A stretch of DNA of 53,793 bases from an uncultured Pelagibacteraceae bacterium (lineage in GTDB: Bacteria > Pseudomonadota > Alphaproteobacteria > Pelagibacterales > Pelagibacteraceae): NCBI GenBank assembly GCA_902573905.1, contig CACGLL010000004.1, forward strand, positions 1 to 53,793, read 5' to 3'. Position numbers and translations under genes: made by a program. Below are positions 1 to 8,943 of this stretch, in pieces. Position 1 is the stretch's first letter. The number at the start of each line of letters is the position of its first letter. The notes beneath the pieces were generated by a model. It was not told the DNA's origin. It ran no database searches and saw nothing but the letters and a program-made list of their open reading frames with translations.

Positions 1-430
1 ATTTGGTTTTGCGGCTCTAGTAGTTGTTGGAAACCTTAAAGGAAGTATCGGTATTGGCCAAGGTAAATCAAAACAAGTTCCAGATGCAATTAAAAAGGCA
101 ACTGAAGTGGCAAAACGAAATTTAATAAAGATACCCTTAAAAGAAGGCAGAACACTTCACCATGATGTAAAAGGTAAAAATGGCTCAGGTAAAGTTTTTT
201 TAAGAGCTGCACCAGCAGGAACAGGAATAATAGCCGGCGGCGCTATACGTTCAGTTTGTGAAGTTTTGGGTATTCAGGATGTAGTAGCAAAATCTTTAGG
301 CTCAGCTAATCCTCATAATGTTTTAAAAGCTTGTTTAAATGGTTTGAAATCTCAAAATTCACCAAAAATTTTATCGGCTATTAGAGGAAAAAAGATATCT
401 GATATTGTCCAAAAAAGAGAGGCTAATTAA
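1..430 (+). CDS. rpsE: 30S ribosomal protein S5, C-terminal part (cut by window edge)
   Basis: The reading frame is open from base 2 and lacks its start because the window begins inside the gene. The visible part holds the end of the S5 double-stranded RNA-binding domain ([27 protein letters not shown]) and the whole C-terminal S5 domain ([32 protein letters not shown]). S5 sits in the small subunit and takes part in decoding fidelity. The stop overlaps the rplO start (TAATG), so the two genes are translationally coupled in the spc operon. rpmD (L30), which usually lies between them, is absent here. Confidence 0.97.
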   Translation, partial: FGFAALVVVGNLKGSIGIGQGKSKQVPDAIKKATEVAKRNLIKIPLKEGRTLHHDVKGKNGSGKVFLRAAPAGTGIIAGGAIRSVCEVLGIQDVVAKSLGSANPHNVLKACLNGLKSQNSPKILSAIRGKKISDIVQKREAN

Positions 431-882
431 TGCAGTTGAACAGCTTGATAAAAAATAACAAGAAAAAAATAAGAGTGGGAAGAGGAATTGGTTCGGGGAG
501 AGGCAAAACGTCATCTAGAGGTCATAAAGGTCAGAAATCTAGATCAGGCGTTGCTATCAAAAGTTTTGAAGGCGGTCAGATGCCATTATACAGAAGATTA
601 CCAAAGAGAGGATTTAAAAGTTTAAACAAAAAAGATACTGCAATATTAAATCTTTCTAAAATTCAAAACATAATTGAAAAATCTAAGAACAATATTAAAG
701 AAACTTTAGATATTAAAATCTTAAAAGAGAAAAAATTGATAAATAAGAAATTTTTAAAATTAAAAATTTTAGGTACTGGTGAAATAAAAAATAAAATAAT
801 AATCTCTGCTGATTTTGCTTCAAAACAAGCTTTGTCTAAAATAGAGAAAGCTGGTGGCAAAATAAGCATAGTTAAAAAATAA
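430..882 (+). CDS. rplO: 50S ribosomal protein L15
   Basis: A 150-residue basic protein with the glycine/arginine-rich N-terminal tail of L15 (RVGRGIGSGRGKTSSRGHKG, residues about 16-35) and the following FEGGQMPLYRRLPKRGF block. The C-terminal half is shorter on motif but has the L15 ending GGKISIVKK. L15 binds 23S rRNA late in large-subunit assembly. It starts on the last base of the rpsE stop codon and ends 5 bp before secY, the usual spc-operon order. Length is normal for the family. Confidence 0.97.
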   Translation: MQLNSLIKNNKKKIRVGRGIGSGRGKTSSRGHKGQKSRSGVAIKSFEGGQMPLYRRLPKRGFKSLNKKDTAILNLSKIQNIIEKSKNNIKETLDIKILKEKKLINKKFLKLKILGTGEIKNKIIISADFASKQALSKIEKAGGKISIVKK

Positions 883-887
883 AGATT

Positions 888-2192
888 ATGTCTAGCGAAA
901 CAATCAATACTGCTGGCGCTTTTAGTCAAGCAAAAGATTTAAAAAATAGAATACTCTTTACAATTTTAATTTTAATAATTTATCGATTAGGAACTTATGT
1001 TCCTTTGGCAGGTGTTGATCCACTGGCATTGAAAGAAATTATGGCATCAAGTCAAAAAGGTTTACTTGGAATGTTTAATATGTTTTCTGGTGGTGCTGTA
1101 ACTAGGATGGCAATTTTTGCATTAGGAATTATGCCATATATTTCATCATCAATCATTGTGCAGTTGCTAACTGGTGTTTCAGATTATTTTAAAAATTTAA
1201 AAGAACAGGGTGAAATAGGTAGAAAAAAAATTACACAGATAACGCGTTACGGAACTGTTCTTATTGCTTGTCTCCAAGGTTATGGAGTTTCTGTTGGTTT
1301 AGAAAATGCAGGAAATCTTGTGATTGAACCAGGCATTTCATTTAGAATTACTACTACTATTTCACTTGTGGCAGGTACAACATTTTTAATGTGGTTAGGT
1401 GAGCAAATTACTTTAAGAGGAGTAGGTAACGGTATTTCGTTAATAATATTTTCTGGAATAGTAGCAGAAATTCCTAGAGCCTTAGCTTCAACTTTTGAAC
1501 TAGGGAGAACTGGAGCTTTATCAGCGTTAATGATTGTTGGAATATTTGTTTTAGTGATTTTAACGGTTTTATTTATCGTATTCTTTGAAAGAGCGATGAG
1601 AAAAATATTAATTAATTATCCAAAAAGACAGGTCGGTAATAAAATGTATGGAGGGGAGTCTTCTCACCTCCCGCTTAAGATAAATACAGCCGGTGTGATA
1701 CCTGCAATATTTGCGTCAGCATTATTACTTCTACCAATCACAATATCTAATTTTGGTTTTGCAGAGTCTGATACATTTTTAAAAATTTCATCTATGTTTA
1801 CTCAAGGCCAACCTTTGTATATGCTGCTTTATGCATCTGGAATAATATTCTTCTCCTTTTTTTATACTTCAATAGTTTTTAATCCAAAAGAAACAGCGGA
1901 TAATTTAAGAAAATATGGTGGGTACATACCAGGCATTAGACCAGGGGAGAGAACAGCAGAATATATTGACACAATCTTAATGAGATTAACTACTGTGGGA
2001 GCTTTATATTTAACTTTTGTATGTTTAATGCCAGAGTTCTTGATTGCTAAATATCCAATTCCATTTTATTTAGGCGGAACATCTATTTTAATTGTTGTTG
2101 TTGTAGCTATGGACACTGTAACTCAGGTTCAAACAAGATTAATGAGCTCACAATACGAGTCATTAATTAAAAAAACAAAATTTGGAAAATAA
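888..2192 (+). CDS. secY: Preprotein translocase subunit SecY
   Basis: This 434-residue polytopic membrane protein is the channel subunit of the SecYEG translocon. It carries the SecY signatures TYVPLAGVDP, NMFSGGAVTRMAIFALGIMP, the cytoplasmic loop GGESSHLPLKINTAGVIPAI and the late YGGYIPGIRPGERTAEY segment. About ten hydrophobic helices are visible. It exports proteins such as the BamE lipoprotein and the solute-binding protein encoded elsewhere in the window. It lies between rplO and adk. rpmJ, which often follows secY, is not present here. Confidence 0.98.
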   Translation: MSSETINTAGAFSQAKDLKNRILFTILILIIYRLGTYVPLAGVDPLALKEIMASSQKGLLGMFNMFSGGAVTRMAIFALGIMPYISSSIIVQLLTGVSDYFKNLKEQGEIGRKKITQITRYGTVLIACLQGYGVSVGLENAGNLVIEPGISFRITTTISLVAGTTFLMWLGEQITLRGVGNGISLIIFSGIVAEIPRALASTFELGRTGALSALMIVGIFVLVILTVLFIVFFERAMRKILINYPKRQVGNKMYGGESSHLPLKINTAGVIPAIFASALLLLPITISNFGFAESDTFLKISSMFTQGQPLYMLLYASGIIFFSFFYTSIVFNPKETADNLRKYGGYIPGIRPGERTAEYIDTILMRLTTVGALYLTFVCLMPEFLIAKYPIPFYLGGTSILIVVVVAMDTVTQVQTRLMSSQYESLIKKTKFGK

Positions 2193-2200
2193 CTGGTTAA

Positions 2201-2773
2201 ATGAATATAGTTATTTTTGGTCCACCTGGAGCTGGTAAAGGCACTCAATCAAATATAATTGTTGAAAAATTTAACTTGCATCAATTGTCTACCGGTGAAC
2301 TTTTAAGAAAAGAAATTCAAAATAAAACAAAGCTGGGTGAGGAAATATCCTCAATTATTAAAGGTGGAAATTTAGTTTCAGATAAAATAGCTGGAGATCT
2401 AATAGAAAAATATCTTTCAAATAAGATCTATAAAAACAGATTAATTTTTGATGGCTACCCAAGAAATTTAATTCAAGCGAAAAATTTAGACTTATTACTA
2501 AAAAAATATGATCAAAAAATTGACATTGTATTAAAATTAACTGTTAGTTTAGAAACTATCAAAAAAAGAATTTTAGAAAGAAAAAATTTAGAGAATAGAG
2601 TGGATGATGATGAGCAAATAGCTATTAAAAGATTTACAAACTATGAAAATAATATCAAACCTGTAATTGATTTTTACAAACAATCTAATTTACTAAAAGT
2701 AGTCGATGGTGAGGCATCTATATCTAAAATTAGCGGTGAAATAAGCGACTTAATAGAGAGTATCAAGGGTTGA
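2201..2773 (+). CDS. adk: Adenylate kinase
   Basis: A 190-residue enzyme that interconverts AMP + ATP and 2 ADP in the cytoplasm. It has the P-loop GPPGAGKGTQ at residues 7-16, the AMP-binding STGELLR and FDGYPRNLIQA segments, and a reduced LID region (ERKNLENRVDDDE). This marks it as the short-LID type without the zinc-binding cysteines. Its place between secY and rpsM is the usual one. A promoter-like sequence overlaps its last codons (2770-2797) and probably drives rpsM and the genes after it. Confidence 0.97.
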   Translation: MNIVIFGPPGAGKGTQSNIIVEKFNLHQLSTGELLRKEIQNKTKLGEEISSIIKGGNLVSDKIAGDLIEKYLSNKIYKNRLIFDGYPRNLIQAKNLDLLLKKYDQKIDIVLKLTVSLETIKKRILERKNLENRVDDDEQIAIKRFTNYENNIKPVIDFYKQSNLLKVVDGEASISKISGEISDLIESIKG

Positions 2774-2797
2774 CTTTAAGTAATTAGACAATATAAA
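2770..2797 (+). promoter_or_regulatory. Probable sigma70-type promoter for rpsM-rpsK-rpoA-rplQ
   Basis: TTGACT at 2770-2775 and TATAAA at 2792-2797 are separated by 16 bp. The -35 element overlaps the adk stop codon. The 52-bp spacer between adk and rpsM is the largest in this part of the operon. Start of transcription would fall near 2804, about 20 bases before the rpsM start. This is read from sequence pattern only. Confidence 0.6.
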
Positions 2798-2825
2798 TAC
2801 GCAATAATTAATAATTCATAAATTT

Positions 2826-3209
2826 ATGGCTCGTATTGCAGGAATAAATATTCCACAAAATAAGGTTGTTAGTATAGCTCTAACTTATATTCATGGAATT
2901 GGATTATACTCATCAAAAAAAATTTGTAAGGAACTCAACATACCTTCTTCAAAGAGAGTAAATGAATTATCTGAGGAACAAGTTTTAAAAATAAGAGAAT
3001 TTATAGATGCTAACCTTAAAGTTGAAGGAGATTTAAGAAGAGAAGTATCAGTCAATATTAAAAGATTAGTTGATCTTGCATGCTACAGAGGTACAAGGCA
3101 TAAAAAAAAACTTCCTGTAAGAGGCCAAAGAACTCAATGTAATGCGAGAACAAGAAAAGGTAAAGCTATTGCAATTGCAGGAAAAAAACTTACACCCTTA
3201 AAAAAATAA
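2826..3209 (+). CDS. rpsM: 30S ribosomal protein S13
   Basis: A 127-residue protein with S13 landmarks: [13 protein letters not shown] at the N-terminus, the helix-two-turn-helix around [13 protein letters not shown], and the basic tail [18 protein letters not shown] followed by NARTRKGK. S13 contacts 16S rRNA in the head of the small subunit and the P-site tRNA. It heads the alpha-operon part of the cluster and is preceded by a good promoter candidate inside the end of adk. Confidence 0.98.
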   Translation: MARIAGINIPQNKVVSIALTYIHGIGLYSSKKICKELNIPSSKRVNELSEEQVLKIREFIDANLKVEGDLRREVSVNIKRLVDLACYRGTRHKKKLPVRGQRTQCNARTRKGKAIAIAGKKLTPLKK

Positions 3210-3215
3210 GATAAA

Positions 3216-3662
3216 ATGAATAAAAAAATTGAAAAAAAAACTACAGATAAGAATGTAAAAAAAACTGAAGCAAAAAAGATTATTCCTTTTAAAAAAAAGA
3301 AAAAAGTTAAAAAAAATATTTCTTCTGGTATTGCTTATGTCAATTCCACTTTTAATAATACAATTATTTCAATCGCAGATGAAAATGGTAATGTTGTATC
3401 TTGGTCATCTGCTGGGGCTAAAGGATTTAAAGGATCAAGAAAATCAACTCCTTATGCTGCACAAGTTGCTGCCGATGATGCTGGAGCAAAAGCCTTTGAA
3501 CAAGGAATGAGAACACTAACTGTTCAAGTTAAAGGTCCCGGCTCAGGAAGAGAAACTGCGTTAAGATCTCTGCAATCAACAGGATTCAAAATTTTATCAA
3601 TTAAAGACACTACACCAATGCCACACAATGGTGCACGTCCACCTAAAAGAAGGAGAGTATGA
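3216..3662 (+). CDS. rpsK: 30S ribosomal protein S11 with lysine-rich N-terminal extension
   Basis: The S11 core begins near residue 35 ([18 protein letters not shown]) and includes [20 protein letters not shown] and the C-terminal [14 protein letters not shown]11 shapes the platform of the small subunit near the E site. The first 35 residues are an extension dominated by lysine, so the protein is 148 residues rather than about 129. The ATG at 3216 sits 6 bp after rpsM and is the natural start. The last bases overlap the rpoA start. Confidence 0.97.
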   Translation: MNKKIEKKTTDKNVKKTEAKKIIPFKKKKKVKKNISSGIAYVNSTFNNTIISIADENGNVVSWSSAGAKGFKGSRKSTPYAAQVAADDAGAKAFEQGMRTLTVQVKGPGSGRETALRSLQSTGFKILSIKDTTPMPHNGARPPKRRRV

Positions 3663-4696
3663 TGCAATCAACAACTAATATAATTGACAAAAACTGGAAA
3701 GCTTTAATAAAACCTAGTAAGATAGAAATTAATAGCAATAACGATAGAACAATAGCAAAAGTAATTGCGGAACCATTAGAAAAAGGTTTTGGCCAAACAA
3801 TTGGAAATTCACTAAGAAGAATTTTATTATCTTCTATTCAAGGATCAGCAGTTACAGCCATTCAAATAGATGGTGTGCTTCATGAATTTTCATCAATTAA
3901 AGGTGTGAGAGAAGATGTTACAGATATAGTTTTAAATGTAAAAAATTTAGCAATCAAATCCTCTTCATCTTCACCAAAAAAAATTATTTTAGATATTAAG
4001 GGACCAAAAGAGGTCAAGGCAAAAGACATAACACTAGTTCCTGAAATAGAAATTTTAAACCCAGAACAAACAATTTGTAATTTAGATGAAAAAACTAATT
4101 TTCATATGGAATTAATGGTAAGTACGGGCAAAGGATATGTACAGGCACCAAAAAACAAGTCAGAAGATAGTCCACTAGGATTAATCTCTATTGACTCGCT
4201 CTTTAGTCCAGTAAAAAAAGTTTCTTTTTCAGTTGAAAATACTAGAGCTGGTAGCGCATTGGATTATGACAAATTAGTTATGAATGTTGAGACTAATGGC
4301 ACTGTTGATGCAGAGGATGCAATTGCTTATTCAGCTAGAATTTTCCAAGATCAACTATCTATGTTTGTAAACTTTGATGACCCTCAAGAAGTTGTAAAAG
4401 AAGTTAAATCATCTGAGCCAGAATTTAATAGAAATCTACTTAAAAGAGTTGAAGAACTAGAGTTATCTGTGAGATCAATGAACTGTTTAAAAAATGATAA
4501 TATTATATATATAGGTGACTTAGTTCAAAAAACAGAACCTGAAATGCTAAGAACACCTAATTTTGGTAGAAAATCACTAAATGAAATTAAAGAAGTTTTA
4601 AATACTATGTCGTTGTATTTGGGCATGGAAATCCCTAACTGGCCACCAGATAACATCGCTGAATTATCTAAGAAACTTGAAGAAAACACTTATTAA
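3659..4696 (+). CDS. rpoA: DNA-directed RNA polymerase alpha subunit
   Basis: A 345-residue subunit that nucleates RNA polymerase assembly. The N-terminal dimerisation domain shows [20 protein letters not shown] and [19 protein letters not shown]. The C-terminal domain (from about residue 260) has the helix-hairpin-helix-like [20 protein letters not shown] that contacts UP-element DNA and activators. The start codon overlaps the end of rpsK, and the stop overlaps the rplQ start (TAATG). Two consecutive Met codons open the frame; either could be used. Confidence 0.98.
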   Translation: MMQSTTNIIDKNWKALIKPSKIEINSNNDRTIAKVIAEPLEKGFGQTIGNSLRRILLSSIQGSAVTAIQIDGVLHEFSSIKGVREDVTDIVLNVKNLAIKSSSSSPKKIILDIKGPKEVKAKDITLVPEIEILNPEQTICNLDEKTNFHMELMVSTGKGYVQAPKNKSEDSPLGLISIDSLFSPVKKVSFSVENTRAGSALDYDKLVMNVETNGTVDAEDAIAYSARIFQDQLSMFVNFDDPQEVVKEVKSSEPEFNRNLLKRVEELELSVRSMNCLKNDNIIYIGDLVQKTEPEMLRTPNFGRKSLNEIKEVLNTMSLYLGMEIPNWPPDNIAELSKKLEENTY

Positions 4697-5145
4697 TGAG
4701 ACACGGGTTAGGTTATAGAAAACTAAATAAAACAAGTGAACACCGAAAAGCATTATTTAAAAATATGCTAAATTCACTTATAAAATATGAACAAATAATA
4801 ACAACACTGCCAAAAGCTAAAGAATTAAAACCACAAATAGATAAGGTAATTACTATTGGTAAAAACAATATTTTAAGTAATAAAAAAAGACTGTTTTCAA
4901 AATTACAAGATAAGAAATCTGTTATTAAGGTTTTTGGGGAACTTTCAAAAAGATATAGTTCTAGAAAAGGAGGATACTCAAGAGTACTAAAAGCAGGTTT
5001 TAGAACCGGAGACGATGCTCCAATGGCAGTAATCGAATTAGTTGATAGAAATCCAGAAGCAAAAAAAGTTGATAAACCAAAAAAAACAGCGACCAAAGAT
5101 AAACAAAAAGAAACTCCAGCTGAGCCAAAAATAGCAAGTAAATAG
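4696..5145 (+). CDS. rplQ: 50S ribosomal protein L17
   Basis: The core is typical L17: [20 protein letters not shown], then the [19 protein letters not shown] helix and the conserved [14 protein letters not shown] ending near residue 118. The last 30 residues are a lysine/proline/threonine-rich low-complexity tail, making the protein 149 residues. L17 lies near the peptide exit tunnel. It ends the ribosomal operon; the next gene starts 10 bp later and may be co-transcribed. Confidence 0.97.
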   Translation: MRHGLGYRKLNKTSEHRKALFKNMLNSLIKYEQIITTLPKAKELKPQIDKVITIGKNNILSNKKRLFSKLQDKKSVIKVFGELSKRYSSRKGGYSRVLKAGFRTGDDAPMAVIELVDRNPEAKKVDKPKKTATKDKQKETPAEPKIASK

Positions 5146-5155
5146 TTTAGTTTCT

Positions 5156-6055
5156 ATGCCTAAAACTTTCATTGTCGATGATGAATATCATGAGACACGG
5201 TTCGACAAATGGTTCAAACAAAAGATAATTAATTTACCACATTCTTTAATAGAGAGAATTCTTAGACAAAATAAAATTAAACTAAATAAAAAAAAGGTCA
5301 AATCATCTTATCGGCTACAATCCGGTGACTTGATTGAAATTTATGATATTTCAAAATTTAAAGCTAAAGATAAAATTGAAAAGATAAAATATAAGCCAAA
5401 AAAAAAAGAGCTTTCTAGATACGATGATTATATAATTGAGAATAATGATAATTTTATTGTAATTAATAAACCGGCTGGAATTCCAGTTCAATCAGGAACG
5501 AAATCATTTAAAAATATTATAGACCTTCTAAAAAATTCTAAATATTTTGAAGGATCAAAACCTTTTATAGTTCATAGAATTGATAAAGAAACATCAGGAG
5601 TATTAATAATCGCAAAAAATAGAAAATATGCACAATTATTTACATCTTTGTTTAGAATAAGAAAAATACATAAAACTTATTTAGCTCTGGCATACGGCAA
5701 AATAAACAAGTCTGTTAAAAGTATGCGAGATGATCTTATTTATTTTGAAAATAAGAAAAAAATTATTCAAAAAGCAATTTCTAATATTAAAATCATAAAA
5801 TCTAATGACGAACTATCATATGTTGAACTAAATCCAATAACTGGAAGAAAACATCAATTAAGAAAACAACTTTTAAATATAGGAAACCCCATTATAGGTG
5901 ACGATAAATATTTTTTAACAAATTTCAGAAAGATAAAAGCAAAAAATTTAATGCTACATGCTTATAGAATTAAATTTATGATTAACAATATTCAGTACAA
6001 TTTCAAAGCAAAATATAACAATTCTTTTGAGCAACTTTTAAAAGAAAAACTTTAA
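5156..6055 (+). CDS. rluC: RluC/RluD-family 23S rRNA pseudouridine synthase
   Basis: A 299-residue protein with an N-terminal S4 RNA-binding domain (residues about 14-70, LIERILRQNKIKLNKKKV) and an RluA-type catalytic domain. The catalytic aspartate lies in the motif VHRIDKETSGVLIIAK, and the later LNPITGRKHQLRKQL block is also typical. It converts uridine to pseudouridine in rRNA. RluC is the likeliest member, because proteins of this length follow rplQ-type loci in alphaproteobacteria, but RluD or another paralogue cannot be excluded. It ends tail-to-tail with lipB, overlapping by 4 bp. Confidence 0.88.
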   Translation: MPKTFIVDDEYHETRFDKWFKQKIINLPHSLIERILRQNKIKLNKKKVKSSYRLQSGDLIEIYDISKFKAKDKIEKIKYKPKKKELSRYDDYIIENNDNFIVINKPAGIPVQSGTKSFKNIIDLLKNSKYFEGSKPFIVHRIDKETSGVLIIAKNRKYAQLFTSLFRIRKIHKTYLALAYGKINKSVKSMRDDLIYFENKKKIIQKAISNIKIIKSNDELSYVELNPITGRKHQLRKQLLNIGNPIIGDDKYFLTNFRKIKAKNLMLHAYRIKFMINNIQYNFKAKYNNSFEQLLKEKL

Positions 6056-6663
6056 ATTTTATCTATATTTTTAACAAAAATATCAGATATTTTTTTCTCA
6101 TAATTTTGTAATCTAATTTTTTTTTCATTATATATTGATGTAACTAATTCATTATTCAGACCACAAGGAACAATATTTAAATATTGTTTTAAATTATTGT
6201 TAATATTTATCGAACAACCATGAAATGCTATCCATCTTGAAACTCTTAAACCAATAGCAGCTATTTTTTTTCCTTTAACCCAAATACCTATATTTTTTTT
6301 ATCACTTTTTGCTTTAATTTTATAAATATTTAGAAATTGTAAAATACTATTTTCTAAAGCAGATATAAATTTTCTAATATCTTTTTTTCTATTATTTAAG
6401 TTTATAACAAAATAAATAATTTTTTGCCCTTTATTATGTAATGTAATTTTTCCACCTCTATTAGTTTTAATCACTTTAATATTTTTGTTAAGAATGTCTT
6501 TTTTATTAAAACTCACCCCAGCTGAGTAAGTCGTTGGATGCTCCAAAAGCCAAATTAGCTCATTATTTTTTCCTAATTTAACTTCTTCAACTCTTTTATT
6601 CATAAAAAGCATTGCCTTTTTATATGTTATGGGTTTTTTACTGATTTTTACTTCTATGCTCAT
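6052..6663 (-). CDS. lipB: Octanoyl-ACP:protein octanoyltransferase (lipoate biosynthesis)
   Basis: A 203-residue transferase that moves octanoate from acyl carrier protein to lipoyl domains, the first step of lipoate synthesis. Visible motifs are LLEHPTTYSAGVS (usually EHPPVYTLG), TNRGGKITLHNKGQ, the lysine in VKGKKIAAIGLRVSRW and FHGCSINI. The catalytic Cys167 is in NIVPCGLNN. It is divergent from mgtE across a 62-bp spacer. Lysine and isoleucine richness reflects the low GC content. No lipA is in the window. Confidence 0.93.
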   Translation of the reverse strand: MSIEVKISKKPITYKKAMLFMNKRVEEVKLGKNNELIWLLEHPTTYSAGVSFNKKDILNKNIKVIKTNRGGKITLHNKGQKIIYFVINLNNRKKDIRKFISALENSILQFLNIYKIKAKSDKKNIGIWVKGKKIAAIGLRVSRWIAFHGCSININNNLKQYLNIVPCGLNNELVTSIYNEKKIRLQNYEKKISDIFVKNIDKI

Positions 6664-6687
6664 TTAATTTGAATTTTACCACTTAAT

Positions 6688-6700
6688 AGACTAATAGTCT
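6688..6700. repeat. Perfect 5-3-5 inverted repeat in the lipB/mgtE spacer
   Basis: AGACT-AAT-AGTCT lies in the 62-bp divergent spacer, 26 bp before the mgtE start. It is short, but it is a perfect dyad with G/C pairs in otherwise AT-only sequence. It could be a small regulator operator. A chance occurrence is also quite possible, and no second copy was noticed in the window. Confidence 0.3.
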
Positions 6701-6725
6701 CAGGAAAAAATTTTAAGAGGTATTT

Positions 6726-8105
6726 ATGGCTTTGCTCAAATCAACCGGAAATAAGAAAGTCAATTTAGATTTTAATAAAGAATTTATAAGCACTTTTAGC
6801 AATAATATTGAAAATAGAAACGTAGATTTTATTAATCAAACACTTAATGATTTACACGCAGCCGATATTGCTAACTTAATTGAGAATTTAAAAATTGAAA
6901 CTAGAACAAAATTAATTGAAATTGAGTCATTCAATATTGATCCAGAAATATTTATTGAACTTAATGAGTCTGTCCAAAGTGAGGTCTTACAACAATTATC
7001 GATTGAGTCATTAACAAAAATAATAAGAAGATTAGAGTCTGATAATGCAATCAAAATATTAGAAAATCTAAATAAAGAATCTAAAGAAAAGGTTTTAGAA
7101 AAATTACCACCTAAGGATAAATTTTTACTACAAGAGGGATTAAGTTATCCAGAAGACTCAGCGGCTCGTATAATGCAAAGAGAATTCACAGCTGTTCCAA
7201 GTAATTGGACAGTTGGCCAAACTATAGACTACTTAAGAGAAGACAAAGATTTACCAGAGGAATTTCTAGAAATTTTCATTGTAGATAATGATTTTAAACC
7301 AATAGGAACTGTTCCTTCATCAAGAGTACTCAGAACTCCAAGAGATTCAAAAATGAGCTCTATCATGGCTGAAATGCCAGTTTTAATTTCGGTTAATATG
7401 GATAAAGAAGAAGTGGGTCATGCTTTTGAAAATTACAATCTTGTTTCTGCAGGTGTTGTTAATAAAGAAAATAAATTGGTTGGAATGATCACCGCAGATG
7501 ATGTCGTAACAGTTGTTCAAGAAGAAGCAGAAGAGGATGCGTTACGATTAGCCGGAGTAGGCGATGAGGAAATTACTGATAGTGTATTATTAAAAACAAA
7601 AAGAAGATTTAACTGGCTTTTACTTAATTTATTTACTGCATTATTAGCTACGTGGGTAATAAGTTTTTTTGGAGCCTCAATTGAACAAATGGTGGCGCTC
7701 GCATTTTTAATGCCAATAGTAGCGTCAATGGGAGGTAACGCTGGCATGCAAACATTAGCTGTAACTATAAGAGCAATTGCAACTCAAGAACTTTCAAAAA
7801 GTAACTTTAATCGTGTTGTAGGAAAAGAATTTCTTATTGGTATATTAAATGGAATTATTTTTGCAATCATTACAGCCATAATTGTCCAATTATGGTTTAA
7901 AGATATTAACCTTTCATTATTAATTGGAATTTCAATGATATTAAATATGATAGTGGCGGGTTTGTTTGGAATTTTAGTTCCTGTTTCATTAAAGAAGATG
8001 AACATTGATCCGGCATTAGCATCAAGTGTTTTTGTTACAACGATTACAGATGTTATTGGTTTCTTGTCATTTCTTGGCTTAGGATCTTATTATTTTTTAA
8101 ATTAA
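6726..8105 (+). CDS. mgtE: MgtE-family magnesium transporter
   Basis: A 459-residue Mg2+ channel of the inner membrane. The cytoplasmic MgtE N domain (residues about 30-130, with LNDLHAADIANLIENL and LESDNAIKILENL) is followed by paired CBS domains (about 135-260, GMITADDVVTVVQEEAEEDA). A C-terminal five-helix pore domain follows, with PIVASMGGNAGMQTLAVTIRA and the GLFGILVPVSLKKMNIDPAL segment. In the family, the cytoplasmic part senses Mg2+ and gates the pore. No Mg2+ riboswitch leader is present; the spacer is only 62 bp. It ends convergently with panC (4-bp overlap). Confidence 0.95.
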   Translation: MALLKSTGNKKVNLDFNKEFISTFSNNIENRNVDFINQTLNDLHAADIANLIENLKIETRTKLIEIESFNIDPEIFIELNESVQSEVLQQLSIESLTKIIRRLESDNAIKILENLNKESKEKVLEKLPPKDKFLLQEGLSYPEDSAARIMQREFTAVPSNWTVGQTIDYLREDKDLPEEFLEIFIVDNDFKPIGTVPSSRVLRTPRDSKMSSIMAEMPVLISVNMDKEEVGHAFENYNLVSAGVVNKENKLVGMITADDVVTVVQEEAEEDALRLAGVGDEEITDSVLLKTKRRFNWLLLNLFTALLATWVISFFGASIEQMVALAFLMPIVASMGGNAGMQTLAVTIRAIATQELSKSNFNRVVGKEFLIGILNGIIFAIITAIIVQLWFKDINLSLLIGISMILNMIVAGLFGILVPVSLKKMNIDPALASSVFVTTITDVIGFLSFLGLGSYYFLN

Positions 8106-8905
8106 ATATTATCAATTAATCTTACTTTATTTAAATAATAAGCAATAAATATTCTTGAATTTTTATTGAATTTTTTCGACCGTTTAAAATTTTTAATATT
8201 ATAAAATTCGATATAATCAATTTTATCAGCGCCTAATTTAAGTATCTCCTTTTTTAATAAACTTGGATTGAAGTGGTTAAACTTGTATTTTATTTTTTCA
8301 AGAAAAAGGTATATTTTTGAAGCAATTTTTTTGTGTTTTAAATTTAATCTATAATTTCTTGAAGAACATGCGACACCATTTTTTTCTCTTATAGTTTCAC
8401 ATTCAATAATTTTTGTATTTATTTTTCTTTTCAGTATATGTTTTTTAACTAAATACAATTGTTGAAAATCTTTTTCCCCCATAAATAATTTCTTTGGTTT
8501 TATAATATCTAAAAATCTATTAACTACATTGAGAACTCCCGGAAAATGACCCTTTCTATATTTTCCACATAATTGTTTAGAAAATTCATCTAAAAAAACT
8601 TTTTTTTTCGGTTTAAAGCCATAAATGTCCTTTACTGAAGGCAAATATAAGTAATCAACTTTTAGGTTTTTTAAAATCTTTAAATCTTTTTTTTGATTTC
8701 TAGGATATGATTTAAAGTCTTTTTTTTCATTAAATTGTTTCGGGTTCACAAAAATTGAAACTAGAGTTTTAACTTTAGTTTTTTTTGACTTTTTAATCAA
8801 AGATATATGACCCTTATGTAACCCTCCCATAGTAGGTACAAATGATATGGCTTTTGTACTAGAAATTTCTCTCTGGAGATTTTTTCTGTCTTTAAATATT
8901 TTCAT
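8102..8905 (-). CDS. panC: Pantothenate synthetase
   Basis: The enzyme joins pantoate and beta-alanine with ATP to form pantothenate, the CoA precursor. Motifs: FVPTMGGLHKGHISLIKKSK (the HxGH-type ATP site), SIFVNPKQFNEKKDF, MGEKDFQQL and the KMSKS-like CSSRNYRL. The reading frame stays open 54 bases further upstream. I start at the ATG at 8905 because family members begin just before the strand leading to PTMG, and because the upstream extension would run into the divergent galU region. Length is then 267 residues. Confidence 0.92.
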   Translation of the reverse strand: MKIFKDRKNLQREISSTKAISFVPTMGGLHKGHISLIKKSKKTKVKTLVSIFVNPKQFNEKKDFKSYPRNQKKDLKILKNLKVDYLYLPSVKDIYGFKPKKKVFLDEFSKQLCGKYRKGHFPGVLNVVNRFLDIIKPKKLFMGEKDFQQLYLVKKHILKRKINTKIIECETIREKNGVACSSRNYRLNLKHKKIASKIYLFLEKIKYKFNHFNPSLLKKEILKLGADKIDYIEFYNIKNFKRSKKFNKNSRIFIAYYLNKVRLIDNI

Positions 8906-8943
8906 TTCCTTTAAGCAATGATAATGACTATTATAAGAATCTA

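Noticed and set aside
663..929. Open frames antisense to rplO, rplQ, mgtE, ugd, hppA and other genes
   Set aside because: They lie wholly within well-supported genes, have no family features, and follow from the AT-rich codon use of the real genes.
6664..6725. Mg2+ riboswitch (M-box or ykoK type) before mgtE
   Set aside because: The 62-bp spacer is too short and none of the conserved M-box segments are present.
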